A DNA stretch of 63,707 nt from Woeseiaceae bacterium (GCA_021773135.1 JAJFKP010000016.1:1-63707), one strand, 5' to 3'. Shown: positions 36,316 to 46,153, numbered from the stretch's first letter. Notes: a model not told the origin generated them from the letters alone. Program-made: numbers and translations.

Positions 36316-38124
36316 TTAAGTAATAGCCTCAGGTATTTCACCTGATCGCCGAGCGGCAGCCCTTGATTCGTTTGCCTGCCGCAGTATTTTTTGATTTCTC
36401 GTGCTCTTCGGATTATACCGATCCCAGATAACTTTCATTGCCATTAGTGCCAGGGGCACGTGCAGCAAAAAGATAGTCAAGGTAATCCTGGCCTCACCCA
36501 TGCTCCAGTTAACAGCGCCACCGGGGAGAATCTCGCCTGTGCCTATTTGATACGGGATCACGTAGTAGTTCAGCAGCCACAACGGCATCAGAATTCCGTA
36601 CAGAATCAAGCCCACTGGCGCCAATAGCGTCTTCTTAACCTTTGCCAGGTCAATATCGGATACCGGTGGTCGATGTAAGCGAAGGCGATACGTTTTCTCA
36701 TCGCGACTGACCTTGCCGCACGCCGACACGACAAGAATCACGATGACGCTCACTAGCGTGCCAATAACGGGCGGATAGTATTCCGGCATGGAATAAAATC
36801 CCAGGTAGTCAATAGCGGCCGGTATCACATTCATGAAGAAGCCGGAGAACATGCCCCAGAATGCAGCATCTTTCGTGATGCGCTTGCTCCAGATACTCAT
36901 CAATCCCACCGGCCCCCAGCTGGATGCGAACACCGTGCCGATAAACAACATGAACCAGAAAATATTGGGTGGAAAAAAGTAACAACAGACGAGAACTATC
37001 ACACTGGTTATCAGCATTATTTTGCGGGTCGTGTTTACCGTTAATGCCAGCGGCTTACTGCCCATATCATTGCTGATGCTAAACCCGACCAGAGAAAGAA
37101 ACGTGGACGCTGACGACAATGCCGCTGCCACGATGCCTGCCAGCAGGAAAGCGCCCAATACTTCCGGCACCAATGTCCGGGCCGCCCAGATTAGAACTGT
37201 TTCAGAGGGGCTGATATCGGTTTTCGCCAAATTCATCAGCCCGCCGATGCCATAAACCAGCATCTGCAAAAGGATCACGCACAAACAGGCCAAAATCGCC
37301 GCGCGCAATACAACATGTTCGTCACGCGCCATCAAATGACGGCTGGCCTGCCAGGGGCCGACCGCATAGACAAAGGCCCAGGCGATATCGATGACCACTG
37401 CCCAGATTACGTATTCCAACGCTGTGGGCCACTCAGTGCCTTCGCCGATGATTCCTGTCCAGTCAGCAATGCCGGGTTTGCTTTCGAGCCGGGCCAGGTC
37501 CGTAATTGCCGTGCTGATGCCGCCAAAACCATCGACGATGTAATAGACAAATACGACCGTTGCGACCATGAACAGTAAGAACATCAGAGTATCGGTAATG
37601 ATCACACCCTTCGATCCGGAGTACATCGTGAAAAGGGTGTAGCTGAACCAGGCAATGAGCAGGCTGCCGAGAAAACCTATGCCCGTAATATCGGACAGCA
37701 AGATTGCTGCGCCCTGCGTCACTATCAGCAGATATCCGCCCAATCCCAGGATGATGGTGAACCCGGCCAACTGCTGCAAACGGCGGCTTTGAAAGCGATG
37801 CCCAAAATAGTCTGCCACGGTTGGCGCGCGGCTACGCCTGAGATAGACCCCGAAGAACAGTGCGCCGAGCATATAGCCGGTAACGGCTATGCCAGGGAAC
37901 AGCAGGTAGGCCCCGAACTGGCCATCGTAGGTAAACGCCGCCTCACCCATGAAAATCGATGTACTCATCACACTAGCGACCAGTGTGCCGAGGATCAAAA
38001 GCGTCGGTGCCTGTCGTCCGGCGACAAAATAGTCATCCAGCTTTTTAATGCTGCGTCCGGCATAACTGCCGATCGCAACATAAATCAGGATACTGATGCC
38101 GATTGTCAGGGTGAATAGATCCAT
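36316..38124 (-). CDS. Sodium:solute symporter (SSS family)
   Basis: A 602-residue, about 14-helix transporter of the SSS family. ISILIYVAIGSYAGRSIKKLDDYFVAGRQ is the conserved first helix/loop, shown here as YFVAGRQAPTLL, and SVMSTSIFMGEAAF, LLAGIVAAALSSASTFLS are typical Na+ site helices. Substrate cannot be told from sequence; relatives carry sugars, amino acids or carboxylates. It lies 117 bases upstream of the beta-propeller gene on the same strand; the pair may share a promoter. The C-terminal tail (about 570-602) is basic and cytoplasmic. Confidence 0.9.
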   Translation of the reverse strand: MDLFTLTIGISILIYVAIGSYAGRSIKKLDDYFVAGRQAPTLLILGTLVASVMSTSIFMGEAAFTYDGQFGAYLLFPGIAVTGYMLGALFFGVYLRRSRAPTVADYFGHRFQSRRLQQLAGFTIILGLGGYLLIVTQGAAILLSDITGIGFLGSLLIAWFSYTLFTMYSGSKGVIITDTLMFLLFMVATVVFVYYIVDGFGGISTAITDLARLESKPGIADWTGIIGEGTEWPTALEYVIWAVVIDIAWAFVYAVGPWQASRHLMARDEHVVLRAAILACLCVILLQMLVYGIGGLMNLAKTDISPSETVLIWAARTLVPEVLGAFLLAGIVAAALSSASTFLSLVGFSISNDMGSKPLALTVNTTRKIMLITSVIVLVCCYFFPPNIFWFMLFIGTVFASSWGPVGLMSIWSKRITKDAAFWGMFSGFFMNVIPAAIDYLGFYSMPEYYPPVIGTLVSVIVILVVSACGKVSRDEKTYRLRLHRPPVSDIDLAKVKKTLLAPVGLILYGILMPLWLLNYYVIPYQIGTGEILPGGAVNWSMGEARITLTIFLLHVPLALMAMKVIWDRYNPKSTRNQKILRQANESRAAARRSGEIPEAIT

Positions 38125-38341
38125 GCTTGCCGCACCGAGGTTTCGCGCACTGACCTTTATACTTGCCCGAATCTGACGTCAGGTCCAGTGTGGTGGCTAT
38201 GATTCAGATGATCAACATTGTACGCAAAATCATTGTCAATCATGCGGCCTCACATTCGAGTATGGTTGTGGCAAGCGTCGGCCAGACTCGGGCAACTGGC
38301 GCGAGGATCAACTGTCCAACATTTGCTCTAAGATTCGAACC

Positions 38342-39151
38342 ATGACGAAGACAATATTGATAACCGGATCAACCGACGGCATTGGCCTGGAAACAGCGAA
38401 ACTGCTGGCAGCGTCAGGGCACACTTTGTTGATACACGGCCGCAGCGAAAAAAAATTGGCCGATACCGAGGCGACACTGCTACGCATCCCTGGTGCGAAG
38501 ACAATCACGCCTTATCGGGCCGATCTGTCGCGCATCTCTGACGTTGAAGCCCTGGCTGCTGCGGTTGTTCAGGAACATCCGGGTATTGACGTGCTCATCA
38601 ACAATGCTGGGGTCTTCAAAACACTGAATCCGATCATTGAAGATGGATATGACCTGCGTTTTATTGTGAATACGGTTGCTCCGTACTTGCTAACTCAGCG
38701 GCTACTTCCTGTGCTGCCAGCAACTGGCCGGGTCATCAATCTGTCATCGGCAGCACAATCTTCCGTGCAACTCGCTGCGCTCGCGGGCAAACATCACTTG
38801 AACGACGGTGAGGCCTACGCCCAGAGCAAACTTGCGATAACGATGTGGTCTTTTCATCTGGCACAATCGCTGCGAAACAAGGGGCCCTCCATCATCGCCG
38901 TCAATCCCGCTTCACTTCTCGCCAGCAAAATGGTCAAAGATGCCTACGGCATTGCCGGGAAAGATCTCGGCGTCGGCGCCGACATTCTCATCCGCGCCGC
39001 ATTGAGTGACGAATTTGCGAACGCATCCGGGAAATACTTTGACAACGATAACGGTCAATTTGCATCGCCGCATCGCGATGCACTGGACGCCCGTAAGAAT
39101 GAGAAATTGGTCCAGGCAATCGAATCCGTGCTGGATGATCTCAACAGCTGA
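38342..39151 (+). CDS. SDR-family oxidoreductase, WW-oxidoreductase/retinol-dehydrogenase-like
   Basis: A 269-residue short-chain dehydrogenase. TGSTDGIG is the cofactor site, NNAG the core motif and Y159 with K163 in YAQSK the catalytic pair. The C-terminal part (NASGKYFDNDNGQFASPH) resembles the WW-domain oxidoreductase/retinol dehydrogenase group, for which bacterial substrates are largely unknown. ATG 38342 is the first codon after the AT-rich divergent spacer. It is divergent from the symporter gene. Confidence 0.85.
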   Translation: MTKTILITGSTDGIGLETAKLLAASGHTLLIHGRSEKKLADTEATLLRIPGAKTITPYRADLSRISDVEALAAAVVQEHPGIDVLINNAGVFKTLNPIIEDGYDLRFIVNTVAPYLLTQRLLPVLPATGRVINLSSAAQSSVQLAALAGKHHLNDGEAYAQSKLAITMWSFHLAQSLRNKGPSIIAVNPASLLASKMVKDAYGIAGKDLGVGADILIRAALSDEFANASGKYFDNDNGQFASPHRDALDARKNEKLVQAIESVLDDLNS

Positions 39152-39355
39152 GCCCTGTGCAGATTTGACCACTGATCACGTTTCGGGTGGCACGCTGGCA
39201 GGCCAAACCTCGAGGCCACGGAGGGCTCGCACGCGCATATCACATAATGCATTTTGTTTAATATAATTCAATGAGTTACATTACTAACCTAGACGAATTC
39301 TAATGACCGGCACTATAGTGACGGACCCACAAGAAGAACAAGAAGTTCAGGCTCC

Positions 39356-40663
39356 ATGTCGAAACGGATTCTCGTCCTGGGTTGTTACGAACACACCCTG
39401 ACCATTGCACGATCGCTGGCCCGCGCCGGCCACCAGGTGGCTCTCGGCGTAACGCCGGTACAGCTCGAACAGGGCTTCGTCCATCACTCGCGAGTTATTA
39501 GAGACACCTGGTCACACCCTGACATTGTCGGTCAGCCTGCTGCATTTGATTCTGCATTGCTCGACTACCTGAACGCATCCTCACGGTTCGATGCAATCTT
39601 TCCTGTTGGCGAAGACGACATTCGAAGAGTCGCCTCCGTAAGGCACCAATTGCCTGGAGACCTCGTTGTTGTGATGCCCAGCAATTCGGCCGTACGTCGC
39701 TGCCTGAACAAGGAGAGCTCCAACGCGCTGGCGAGTGAATGCGCAGTGCCGACCGCCGGAACGCGCACCGTGCGTTCGGTTCACGAGATGCGACAGGCGA
39801 TCAGGGAGCTCGGTCTGCCGGCGATCGCTAAACCGGCCGAGTCCACGAGTCTTCTGCTTAAGAAGAAATGTGTGTTCATACGTACGCATGCTGAACTGGA
39901 TTCGCTTTGCCAGAGATGGCCGGAAACCGACCACGACATCATCGTTCAGAACGAAATTGCCGGGGTCCGGCACAATTGCGATCTCGTCGCAGAAAACGGC
40001 AGGATCAAACGCTACTTCGAAGCGGAAATATTGCGCACAGACCAGTTGGATAACGCGGGAAACAGCGTGCTGGACCGATCTATACCACCGAATGCGTTGC
40101 ACCGTGAATACTGCGAACGAATGGTTGCAGCGCTAAATTATACTGGCATGGCATTGTTCCAGTTTCTTCGCGATCCACAGACCGGCGAAACGTGTTTCCT
40201 CGAAGTCAATCCGCGCTCCGGTGCGGCGATCTCGCTCGCTGTCGGATGCGGCATGGAAATGCCGGCGGCCGCGGTGCATGCGTGCAGCAATGAATCTCTG
40301 GAACTCGAAGAAGAGTATCCCTGCTACAAGGTCCGCCATTGTCTGCACGATGATTTGCAGGGACTACGCAAAGCACGCGTTTATGGTGAAGTCGATTCAA
40401 GGCAGACCATTGGTTGGCTTGCCAGAATCTGTCGAGATGCAGTTCGTGCCGATTTTTTTTCGACGTTGGTCTTAAACGACCTCAAGCCAACATTGGGAAT
40501 TTACTGGAACATGCTGACCAGACTGATTGCGCAAGGCAAGCGGTCTTCGACCCCCGGTGCGACAGCTCCCACCATTGAAAGTCTCGACCATAGTCACCTT
40601 GCGGTTCAATCCAGCTCAGCAAGCGGCGTATTTCGGCGCATTGATCCCGGAAGTGAGAATTAG
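39356..40663 (+). CDS. ATP-grasp superfamily ligase, unknown substrate
   Basis: A 435-residue protein with the ATP-grasp plan. A pre-ATP-grasp Rossmann segment opens it (RILVLGCYEHTLTIARSLARA); the ATP-binding part contains LPAIAKPAESTSLLLKKKC, IVQNEIAG and the metal-site CFLEVNPRSGAAISLA. The family includes carbamoyl-phosphate-synthase-like and D-Ala-type ligases; related stand-alone proteins act in small-molecule or peptide-cap synthesis. No signal peptide is evident. It is followed after 177 bases, across a strong palindrome, by the his regulator. Any relation with histidine metabolism is speculative. Confidence 0.75.
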   Translation: MSKRILVLGCYEHTLTIARSLARAGHQVALGVTPVQLEQGFVHHSRVIRDTWSHPDIVGQPAAFDSALLDYLNASSRFDAIFPVGEDDIRRVASVRHQLPGDLVVVMPSNSAVRRCLNKESSNALASECAVPTAGTRTVRSVHEMRQAIRELGLPAIAKPAESTSLLLKKKCVFIRTHAELDSLCQRWPETDHDIIVQNEIAGVRHNCDLVAENGRIKRYFEAEILRTDQLDNAGNSVLDRSIPPNALHREYCERMVAALNYTGMALFQFLRDPQTGETCFLEVNPRSGAAISLAVGCGMEMPAAAVHACSNESLELEEEYPCYKVRHCLHDDLQGLRKARVYGEVDSRQTIGWLARICRDAVRADFFSTLVLNDLKPTLGIYWNMLTRLIAQGKRSSTPGATAPTIESLDHSHLAVQSSSASGVFRRIDPGSEN

Positions 40664-40783
40664 CGACATTTCGTTGCCTGCGTAGATCGGGCGGCCGAAC
40701 GCAGAAGTAGACCTGTTCGATCTCCAAGTCCGGCGTGGCGAATCGAGCGTCGCACTGACTTTGAATAATTGGCTTGCACAGCC

Positions 40784-40819
40784 TGCATTAATGTATTAAC
40801 GTATTATTACATTAATGCA
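40784..40819. promoter_or_regulatory. Palindromic operator of the his regulator-operon
   Basis: TGCATTAATGTA (40784-40795) and its exact inverse TACATTAATGCA (40808-40819) are spaced by 12 bases. The whole ends 20 bases before the ATG of the TrpR-like regulator and covers the likely promoter. It is the natural binding site for that regulator. Confidence 0.7.
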
Positions 40820-40839
40820 CTGCATCAGAACCCAGCACG

Positions 40840-41178
40840 ATGAAACCGAACCGTCACGACACTGACCGGCAACGCAAGCGCAACGAAGATGACCTCTTCA
40901 GGGCGATCGTCTCCCTGCAGGACATTCATGAATGTCGTAATTTTTTCAAAGACTTATGCACGCCAGCCGAATTACAGGCGCTGGTAGATCGCTGGCAGGT
41001 CGTGGGGCTGTTGCAGCAAGATATGCCCTATCGGCGTATTCACGATGTAACCGGCGTCAGTGTCACCACGATCGGCCGGGTTGCGCGTTTTCTGACTGAC
41101 GGATTCGGCGGCTATGCAATTGCCGTTGAACGTAGTAGCCATAAGCATCCTGCCAACAAGAAAAGCGCAACTCACTAA
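40840..41178 (+). CDS. hisR: TrpR/YerC-family regulator of histidine biosynthesis (HisR-like)
   Basis: A 112-residue protein of the TrpR/YerC-YecD family. Helices LFRAIVSLQDIHECRNFFKDLCTPAELQALVDRW lead to the helix-turn-helix RRIHDVTGVSVTTIGRVARFL (about 66-86). It is the first gene of the his cluster and lies 10 bases before hisG. TrpR-like proteins linked to his operons have been called HisR in Xanthomonadales; the effector is expected to be histidine. The palindrome at 40784-40819 is its likely operator, so it would repress itself and hisGDCBHAF-IE. The symbol is by context. Confidence 0.8.
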   Translation: MKPNRHDTDRQRKRNEDDLFRAIVSLQDIHECRNFFKDLCTPAELQALVDRWQVVGLLQQDMPYRRIHDVTGVSVTTIGRVARFLTDGFGGYAIAVERSSHKHPANKKSATH

Positions 41179-41188
41179 GGACCTCCCT

Positions 41189-42091
41189 ATGAAAATCCCA
41201 GAGCAGCGCATCAAAATTGCGCTGCAGAAATCCGGCCGTCTGACAGAACACTCACTGGACCTGCTGGCACGTTGCGGTCTCAAGATTCGGCAAAGTAAAG
41301 ACCAGCTCTTTTGCTTTGGCGAAAATATGCCAATCGACCTGCTGCTGGTACGTGACGATGATATTCCGGAACTGGTCAGTGACGATGTGTGCGATCTGGG
41401 CATCGCCGGATTAAATGTTATCGAAGAAAAACGGCTAACGCTGTGCAACGCGGACAGACCTGCCCTGTTCGATCAGATTTATGCGCTGGATTTCGGTCAC
41501 TGCAGGCTGGCAATCGCTGCGCCGGAAGGTGGTGACTATGGTGGTTTGCGGAGCCTGCAAAACAGACGAATCGCAACCAGTTACCCGGCGCTGCTAAAGG
41601 AGTTCCTGGAGCAGCATGAAATTGATGCAGAAATCGTCAACCTGTCGGGCGCAGTGGAAATCGCTCCCAGACTCGGCAAGGCGGACTTCATTTGTGACCT
41701 GGTTTCCACGGGGTCAACATTGGCCGCAAACCAGCTGCGCGAGGTACAAAATGTCCTGGCAAGTGAAGCGGTCATCATCCAGACACGTGCGCCATTGTCA
41801 GAATTCAAGGAGGAATGGATAAATCGAATACTGCAAAGGCTGACCGGCGTGCAGCAGGTGCGGGAAAGCAAGTATGTCATGTTGCATGCGCCGCGCTCAG
41901 CGCTGGATCAGATCGTCGACCTGCTGCCAGGATCCGAGTCGCCGACCATTGTGGGGCTGGGCGGAGACGACGACAAAGTTGCGGTACATGCAGTATGTCG
42001 TGAGAACGTTTTTTGGGAAACGCTCGAGAGTCTTAAACGCGCCGGTGCGAGCTCTCTCCTCGTGTTACCTATTGAAAAGATGCTTGCCTGA
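41189..42091 (+). CDS. hisG: ATP phosphoribosyltransferase (long form)
   Basis: A 300-residue HisG catalysing the first step of histidine synthesis, ATP plus PRPP to phosphoribosyl-ATP. The N-terminal two-domain periplasmic-binding-like core includes RIKIALQKSGRL and DLGIAGLNVI; the PRPP loop is DLVSTGSTLAANQLRE. The C-terminal regulatory (histidine-binding) domain of the long form is present (about 225-300). ATG 41189 is preceded by AAGGA (41177-41181); a longer upstream start would overlap the regulator gene. Confidence 0.97.
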   Translation: MKIPEQRIKIALQKSGRLTEHSLDLLARCGLKIRQSKDQLFCFGENMPIDLLLVRDDDIPELVSDDVCDLGIAGLNVIEEKRLTLCNADRPALFDQIYALDFGHCRLAIAAPEGGDYGGLRSLQNRRIATSYPALLKEFLEQHEIDAEIVNLSGAVEIAPRLGKADFICDLVSTGSTLAANQLREVQNVLASEAVIIQTRAPLSEFKEEWINRILQRLTGVQQVRESKYVMLHAPRSALDQIVDLLPGSESPTIVGLGGDDDKVAVHAVCRENVFWETLESLKRAGASSLLVLPIEKMLA

Positions 42092-42096
42092 TAGCG

Positions 42097-43419
42097 ATGC
42101 TTGCCAAAATAAGAACCTGGTCCCGACTGACGCCCGCCGAACAGGCAGAACTCCTGCAACGGCCGGCGCTTGTTGATGACCAGGAGATTAACCAGCGGGC
42201 GCGCCGGATTATTGCAGCGGTACTGCGCGACGGTGATGCGGCAGTCAAAGATTTCACAAAGCAGTTCGAAGGGCGCGACCCTGGCGCCCTTAAAGTGACC
42301 ACGGAGGAGTTTGTCCGGGCGGAGACGGCGGTGAGTTCTGCCGCCAAAGCAGCAATTGACACGGCCATCAGCAACGTCACTCGCTTCCATGAAGCGCAAA
42401 TACCGCTAGAACTCGACCTGATTACTAGTCCGGGTGTGCGCTGCGAACGACTCAACCAGGCAATCGACGCGGTCGGTCTATACGTTCCCGCCGGATCAGC
42501 ACCCTTGCCATCCGCCGCGATCATGCTAGCCGTTCCAGCTTCGCTCGCTGCCTGCCCGGTTCGCGTTTTGTGTACGCCCGCAGACCAAGATGGCCTTGTC
42601 CATCCAGCAACACTAGTCGCCGCACAGCGAAGCGGTGTTAAAGATGTATTCAAGATCGGCGGTGCGCAGGCCGTCGCGGCGATGGCCTACGGCACCGAGT
42701 CTGTGCCAAAAGTTGACAAGATATTCGGCCCTGGAAATGCCTGGGTAACTGCCGCAAAACGCCTGGTCGCAGGCGACCCGACCGCCGCATCGATAGATAT
42801 GCCAGCGGGGCCATCAGAGGTGCTTGTCATTGCAGATGAGAAAGCCAACCCGGCTTTCGTCGCCGCGGACCTGCTGTCCCAGGCGGAACACGGCGCAGAT
42901 TCACAGGTCATGCTGGTGACAACGAGCCGCAGAGTTGCAAATTGCGTAATTCAGGAATTAGACAGCCAGCTGGCGAGGCTCCAGCGCGAGAAAATCGCCG
43001 ATGCCGCGCTTAACCATGCTCAGGTCATCCTGGCAGATGGTCTGGACAACGCAATTGACATCAGTAATCGCTATGCACCCGAACACCTGATTCTGCAGAT
43101 AGAAAACCCGCGCTTGGCACTGGGGCGGGTTCGAAATGCCGGCTCCGTGTTTCTGGGCTGCTGGTCACCGGAGTCCGTTGGCGACTATTGCAGTGGCACG
43201 AATCATGTGCTGCCAACTTATGGCGCAGCTAGAAGTCACAGCGGTCTCGGCGTGGAACAATTCATGCGCCAAATGACCGTTCAGGAAATAACGCGGGATG
43301 GCTTGCGTGCGCTGGCGCCGACAATCATGGAGCTGGCTGCGTTGGAGGGTCTCGACGCACATGCCGAAGCAGTACGTCTGAGATTGGGCGATACAGGCAG
43401 GACAGGGTGCCCGTCGTGA
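42097..43419 (+). CDS. hisD: Histidinol dehydrogenase
   Basis: A 440-residue HisD, catalysing two-step NAD-dependent oxidation of histidinol to histidine. VPAGSAPLPSAAIMLAVPA and FKIGGAQAVAAMAYGTESVP are family blocks; the zinc/catalytic region contains AEHGADSQVMLVT and YAPEHLIL with LGCWSPESVGDYCSGTNHVLP. It starts 5 bases after hisG, and its stop overlaps the start of hisC (GTGA). Confidence 0.97.
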   Translation: MLAKIRTWSRLTPAEQAELLQRPALVDDQEINQRARRIIAAVLRDGDAAVKDFTKQFEGRDPGALKVTTEEFVRAETAVSSAAKAAIDTAISNVTRFHEAQIPLELDLITSPGVRCERLNQAIDAVGLYVPAGSAPLPSAAIMLAVPASLAACPVRVLCTPADQDGLVHPATLVAAQRSGVKDVFKIGGAQAVAAMAYGTESVPKVDKIFGPGNAWVTAAKRLVAGDPTAASIDMPAGPSEVLVIADEKANPAFVAADLLSQAEHGADSQVMLVTTSRRVANCVIQELDSQLARLQREKIADAALNHAQVILADGLDNAIDISNRYAPEHLILQIENPRLALGRVRNAGSVFLGCWSPESVGDYCSGTNHVLPTYGAARSHSGLGVEQFMRQMTVQEITRDGLRALAPTIMELAALEGLDAHAEAVRLRLGDTGRTGCPS

Positions 43420-44474
43420 CGATTGGCGCGCTTGTAAGACCCGAAATTCGCAGGCTTTCTGCTTACCGGACATCCGCCTCACATAGGGGCGCCGTCAAGA
43501 TGAATGCCAATGAAGCGCCCGTCGCTGTCGACACCGGACAGGACAACGGTCTCAATCGTTACCCGTCCCTGCGGCCCGCCTCGCTGACCAGGCGAATGGC
43601 CGACTACTACGGCGTTTCAGTCGACAATGTGCTGGCTACGCGAGGCAGCAGCGAAGGAATTGACCTCCTGTTCCGTGCTTTCTGTTCTGCTGGCCACGAC
43701 GAAGTTCTGCTGACGCCACCGGCGTTCGAAATGTACCGGATTTACGCGACAATACAGGGCGCCGGAATCATCGATGTGCCGTTGCAATCTGACCGTAATT
43801 TTTCTGTGGACACCGATGCGTTGTTGTCTGCCTGCAAGGAGCAAACGAAACTTGTATTTCTCTGCTCGCCCAACAACCCGGTTGGTCCGAGTGTTCCCTC
43901 GCGGCAGTTACTCGAAATCGTAGAAGCGCGCGCAGGAAAATCGGTAGTCGTCGTCGATGAAGCTTATATCGAGTTCAGTGATGTCGATTCGCTGGCGCCG
44001 CTGGTATCAAGCTACGACAACCTGGTCGTCTTACGCACATTATCCAAAGCGCTGGCACTCGCCGGCGCGCGCTGTGGCGCAGTTATCGCATCGGCTGGAT
44101 TGATAACCCTCCTGGATGGCGTATTGGCTCCTTACGCGCTGTCGTCTCCGGTAATAGCCGCCGCCGAGCAGGCACTCTCCAGTGGGCGGCTGCTGGAAGC
44201 ACAGGGATCGATCAGCATGACTGTTGCAGAGCGTGAGCGGCTGCGCGCTGAGCTGAATGCCTGTAATTCAGTAGAGCAAATATGGCCGAGCCAGGCCAAC
44301 TTCCTGTTCCTGCGTTTCAGCGACCTGGAAAAGATCAGGAGCGTTCTTACCGACGCAAACATTGTGATTCGTACCTTTGCCGGTGATCCGACACTCAGAA
44401 ACTGCGCGCGAATCACCGTCGCCTCGCCAACCGATAACGATCGACTGATTCTGGCAGTCCGGAGCGCAGATTGA
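43416..44474 (+). CDS. hisC: Histidinol-phosphate aminotransferase
   Basis: A 352-residue PLP-dependent class I/II aminotransferase converting imidazole-acetol-phosphate to histidinol-phosphate. Motifs are KMNANEAP, ATRGSSEGIDLL, SPNNPVGP, VVVDEAYIEF and the PLP lysine in RTLSKALALAGARCG. I chose GTG 43416 because it gives the four-base GTGA overlap with the hisD stop and AGGG lies 8 bases upstream; GTG 43407 is the alternative. Confidence 0.96.
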   Translation: MTIGALVRPEIRRLSAYRTSASHRGAVKMNANEAPVAVDTGQDNGLNRYPSLRPASLTRRMADYYGVSVDNVLATRGSSEGIDLLFRAFCSAGHDEVLLTPPAFEMYRIYATIQGAGIIDVPLQSDRNFSVDTDALLSACKEQTKLVFLCSPNNPVGPSVPSRQLLEIVEARAGKSVVVVDEAYIEFSDVDSLAPLVSSYDNLVVLRTLSKALALAGARCGAVIASAGLITLLDGVLAPYALSSPVIAAAEQALSSGRLLEAQGSISMTVAERERLRAELNACNSVEQIWPSQANFLFLRFSDLEKIRSVLTDANIVIRTFAGDPTLRNCARITVASPTDNDRLILAVRSAD

Positions 44475-44475
44475 G

Positions 44476-45546
44476 ATGTTGAAAGTTCTTTTTATTGATC
44501 GTGACGGCACGCTGATCGAAGAGCCGTCGGATAACCAGGTAGATGCTTTGCACAAGGTTCGCCTGATGCCGGACGTCATTGTGGCCCTGGCGCGCCTGCA
44601 GGATGTCGGCTACCGATTCGTGATGGTCAGCAATCAGGACGGGCTAGGTACTTCGGCGTTTCCGCAAGTCGATTTCGAAATATGTCACAAGCATGTTCTA
44701 GCCCTCTTCGCATCGCAGGGTATTCAGTTTGACCAAGTATACATCTGCCCGCATCTGGCTAATGATGGGTGTGACTGTCGAAAGCCAAGGGCCGGCCTGC
44801 TCACAAGGTTCCTTGCATCTCATGAGCTCGATACCGCGGCCTGCGCGGTCATTGGTGATCGCGACTCGGATATGCAACTGGCGCGAACTCTTGGCATCAG
44901 GGGCTTGCGCGTCGGCAACGATGCAGAAGCACTTGGCTGGGCCGATGTTTGCATGAAGCTTAAACCGCGCGCCCGTTTCGGAGCGGTACACCGGACAACG
45001 CGAGAAACCAGCATCAAGGCAAACGTGAATCTCGACGCTGCGGCACCGCTGGCAGCAAATACCGGAATTGGCTTCTACGATCACATGCTCGAGCAGGTTG
45101 CCAAACACGGGGGATTCAGCCTCGAACTCCAATGTGACGGTGACCTGTTTGTCGACGAACATCACACGATCGAAGATACCGCTTTGTGCATCGGGGAAGC
45201 GTTGAAGATCGCATTGGGCGACAAGCGCGGCATTGCGCGCTATGGGTTTCTGCTACCCATGGACGAAAGTGAAGCGCGTGTATCGCTGGACCTGTCCGGG
45301 CGACCCTTTTGCAAGTTCAGCGGCGAGTTTCCAATGGATCGCGTCGGACAGATGCCGACCGAACTGGTACCACACTTCTTCCAATCACTGGCGGAATCAC
45401 TAGGCGCAGCGTTGCATGTTTCAGTCACTGGAAGCAATACGCATCACATGATCGAGGCGTGTTTCAAGGCGCTTGGTCGCGCGTTGCGCCAGGCCATATG
45501 CGTCGAGGGCAGCGAAATGCCTTCGACAAAAGGAAGCTTGAGCTGA
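44476..45546 (+). CDS. hisB: Bifunctional histidinol-phosphatase / imidazoleglycerol-phosphate dehydratase
   Basis: A 356-residue fusion. The N-terminal HAD phosphatase (1-160) has FIDRDGTLIEEP, SNQDGLG and CDCRKPRAG, with a zinc-binding CPHL...C-x-C loop. The C-terminal IGPD domain (166-356) has THTTRETSIKANV-like HRTTRETSIKANVNLD, IGFYDHMLEQVAKHGG, DEHHTIEDTALCIGEAL and NTHHMIEACFKALGRALR, whose histidines bind Mn2+. It performs steps 7 and 9 of the pathway. It starts one base after hisC. Confidence 0.97.
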   Translation: MLKVLFIDRDGTLIEEPSDNQVDALHKVRLMPDVIVALARLQDVGYRFVMVSNQDGLGTSAFPQVDFEICHKHVLALFASQGIQFDQVYICPHLANDGCDCRKPRAGLLTRFLASHELDTAACAVIGDRDSDMQLARTLGIRGLRVGNDAEALGWADVCMKLKPRARFGAVHRTTRETSIKANVNLDAAAPLAANTGIGFYDHMLEQVAKHGGFSLELQCDGDLFVDEHHTIEDTALCIGEALKIALGDKRGIARYGFLLPMDESEARVSLDLSGRPFCKFSGEFPMDRVGQMPTELVPHFFQSLAESLGAALHVSVTGSNTHHMIEACFKALGRALRQAICVEGSEMPSTKGSLS

Positions 45547-45547
45547 G

Positions 45548-46153
45548 ATGTCGGGTGCTGATGTTGCAATTGTCGATAGCGGTGGCGCCAACATAGCATC
45601 ACTGCAATACGCACTGGATCGACTGGGTGTTGGCAGCACGCTCACGGGCGATCCGCGTACGATCGAGAGCGCAAGTCACGTCATCCTGCCAGGCGTCGGC
45701 GCGGCTGCTGAAGCCATGCGCAGGCTAAGCCAATCCGGCTTGTCCAAGGTCATTGCTGACCTGCGGCAACCGGTGCTCGGCATCTGTCTCGGCATGCAGC
45801 TGTTCGCACGATTTTCCGAAGAAGAACGCACAGAATGCCTTGGCATTGTCCCCGACTCCGCAGAGAAGCTGCGCCCTTCTCCGCAGGCCCCGGTACCAAA
45901 CATAGGCTGGTGTCGTGTGCGCCAGTCTGCGACTCACAAACTGTTTGCGGGCATCGATTGCGGAAGCTATTTCTATTTTGTGCACAGTTATGCAATTGGC
46001 TGCGGCGAACATACACTTGCGACAGCTGATCACGCGACGCCGTTCACTGCCGTGCTTGCCTACAAAAATTTCTTTGCATCCCAGTTTCACCCTGAGCGAT
46101 CGGCTGCGGCCGGTGCGAAATTTCTGAGCAATTTCTTAAGGATCAGTTCTTGA
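45548..46153 (+). CDS. hisH: Imidazole glycerol phosphate synthase, glutaminase subunit
   Basis: A 201-residue class I glutamine amidotransferase. The nucleophile is C80 in GICLGMQLF and the catalytic His/Glu are in SQFHPERS; the N-terminal GANIASLQYAL and LPGVGA motifs complete the fold. It supplies ammonia to HisF. The start follows hisB by one base; the stop overlaps the TTG start of hisA by four bases. Confidence 0.95.
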   Translation: MSGADVAIVDSGGANIASLQYALDRLGVGSTLTGDPRTIESASHVILPGVGAAAEAMRRLSQSGLSKVIADLRQPVLGICLGMQLFARFSEEERTECLGIVPDSAEKLRPSPQAPVPNIGWCRVRQSATHKLFAGIDCGSYFYFVHSYAIGCGEHTLATADHATPFTAVLAYKNFFASQFHPERSAAAGAKFLSNFLRISS

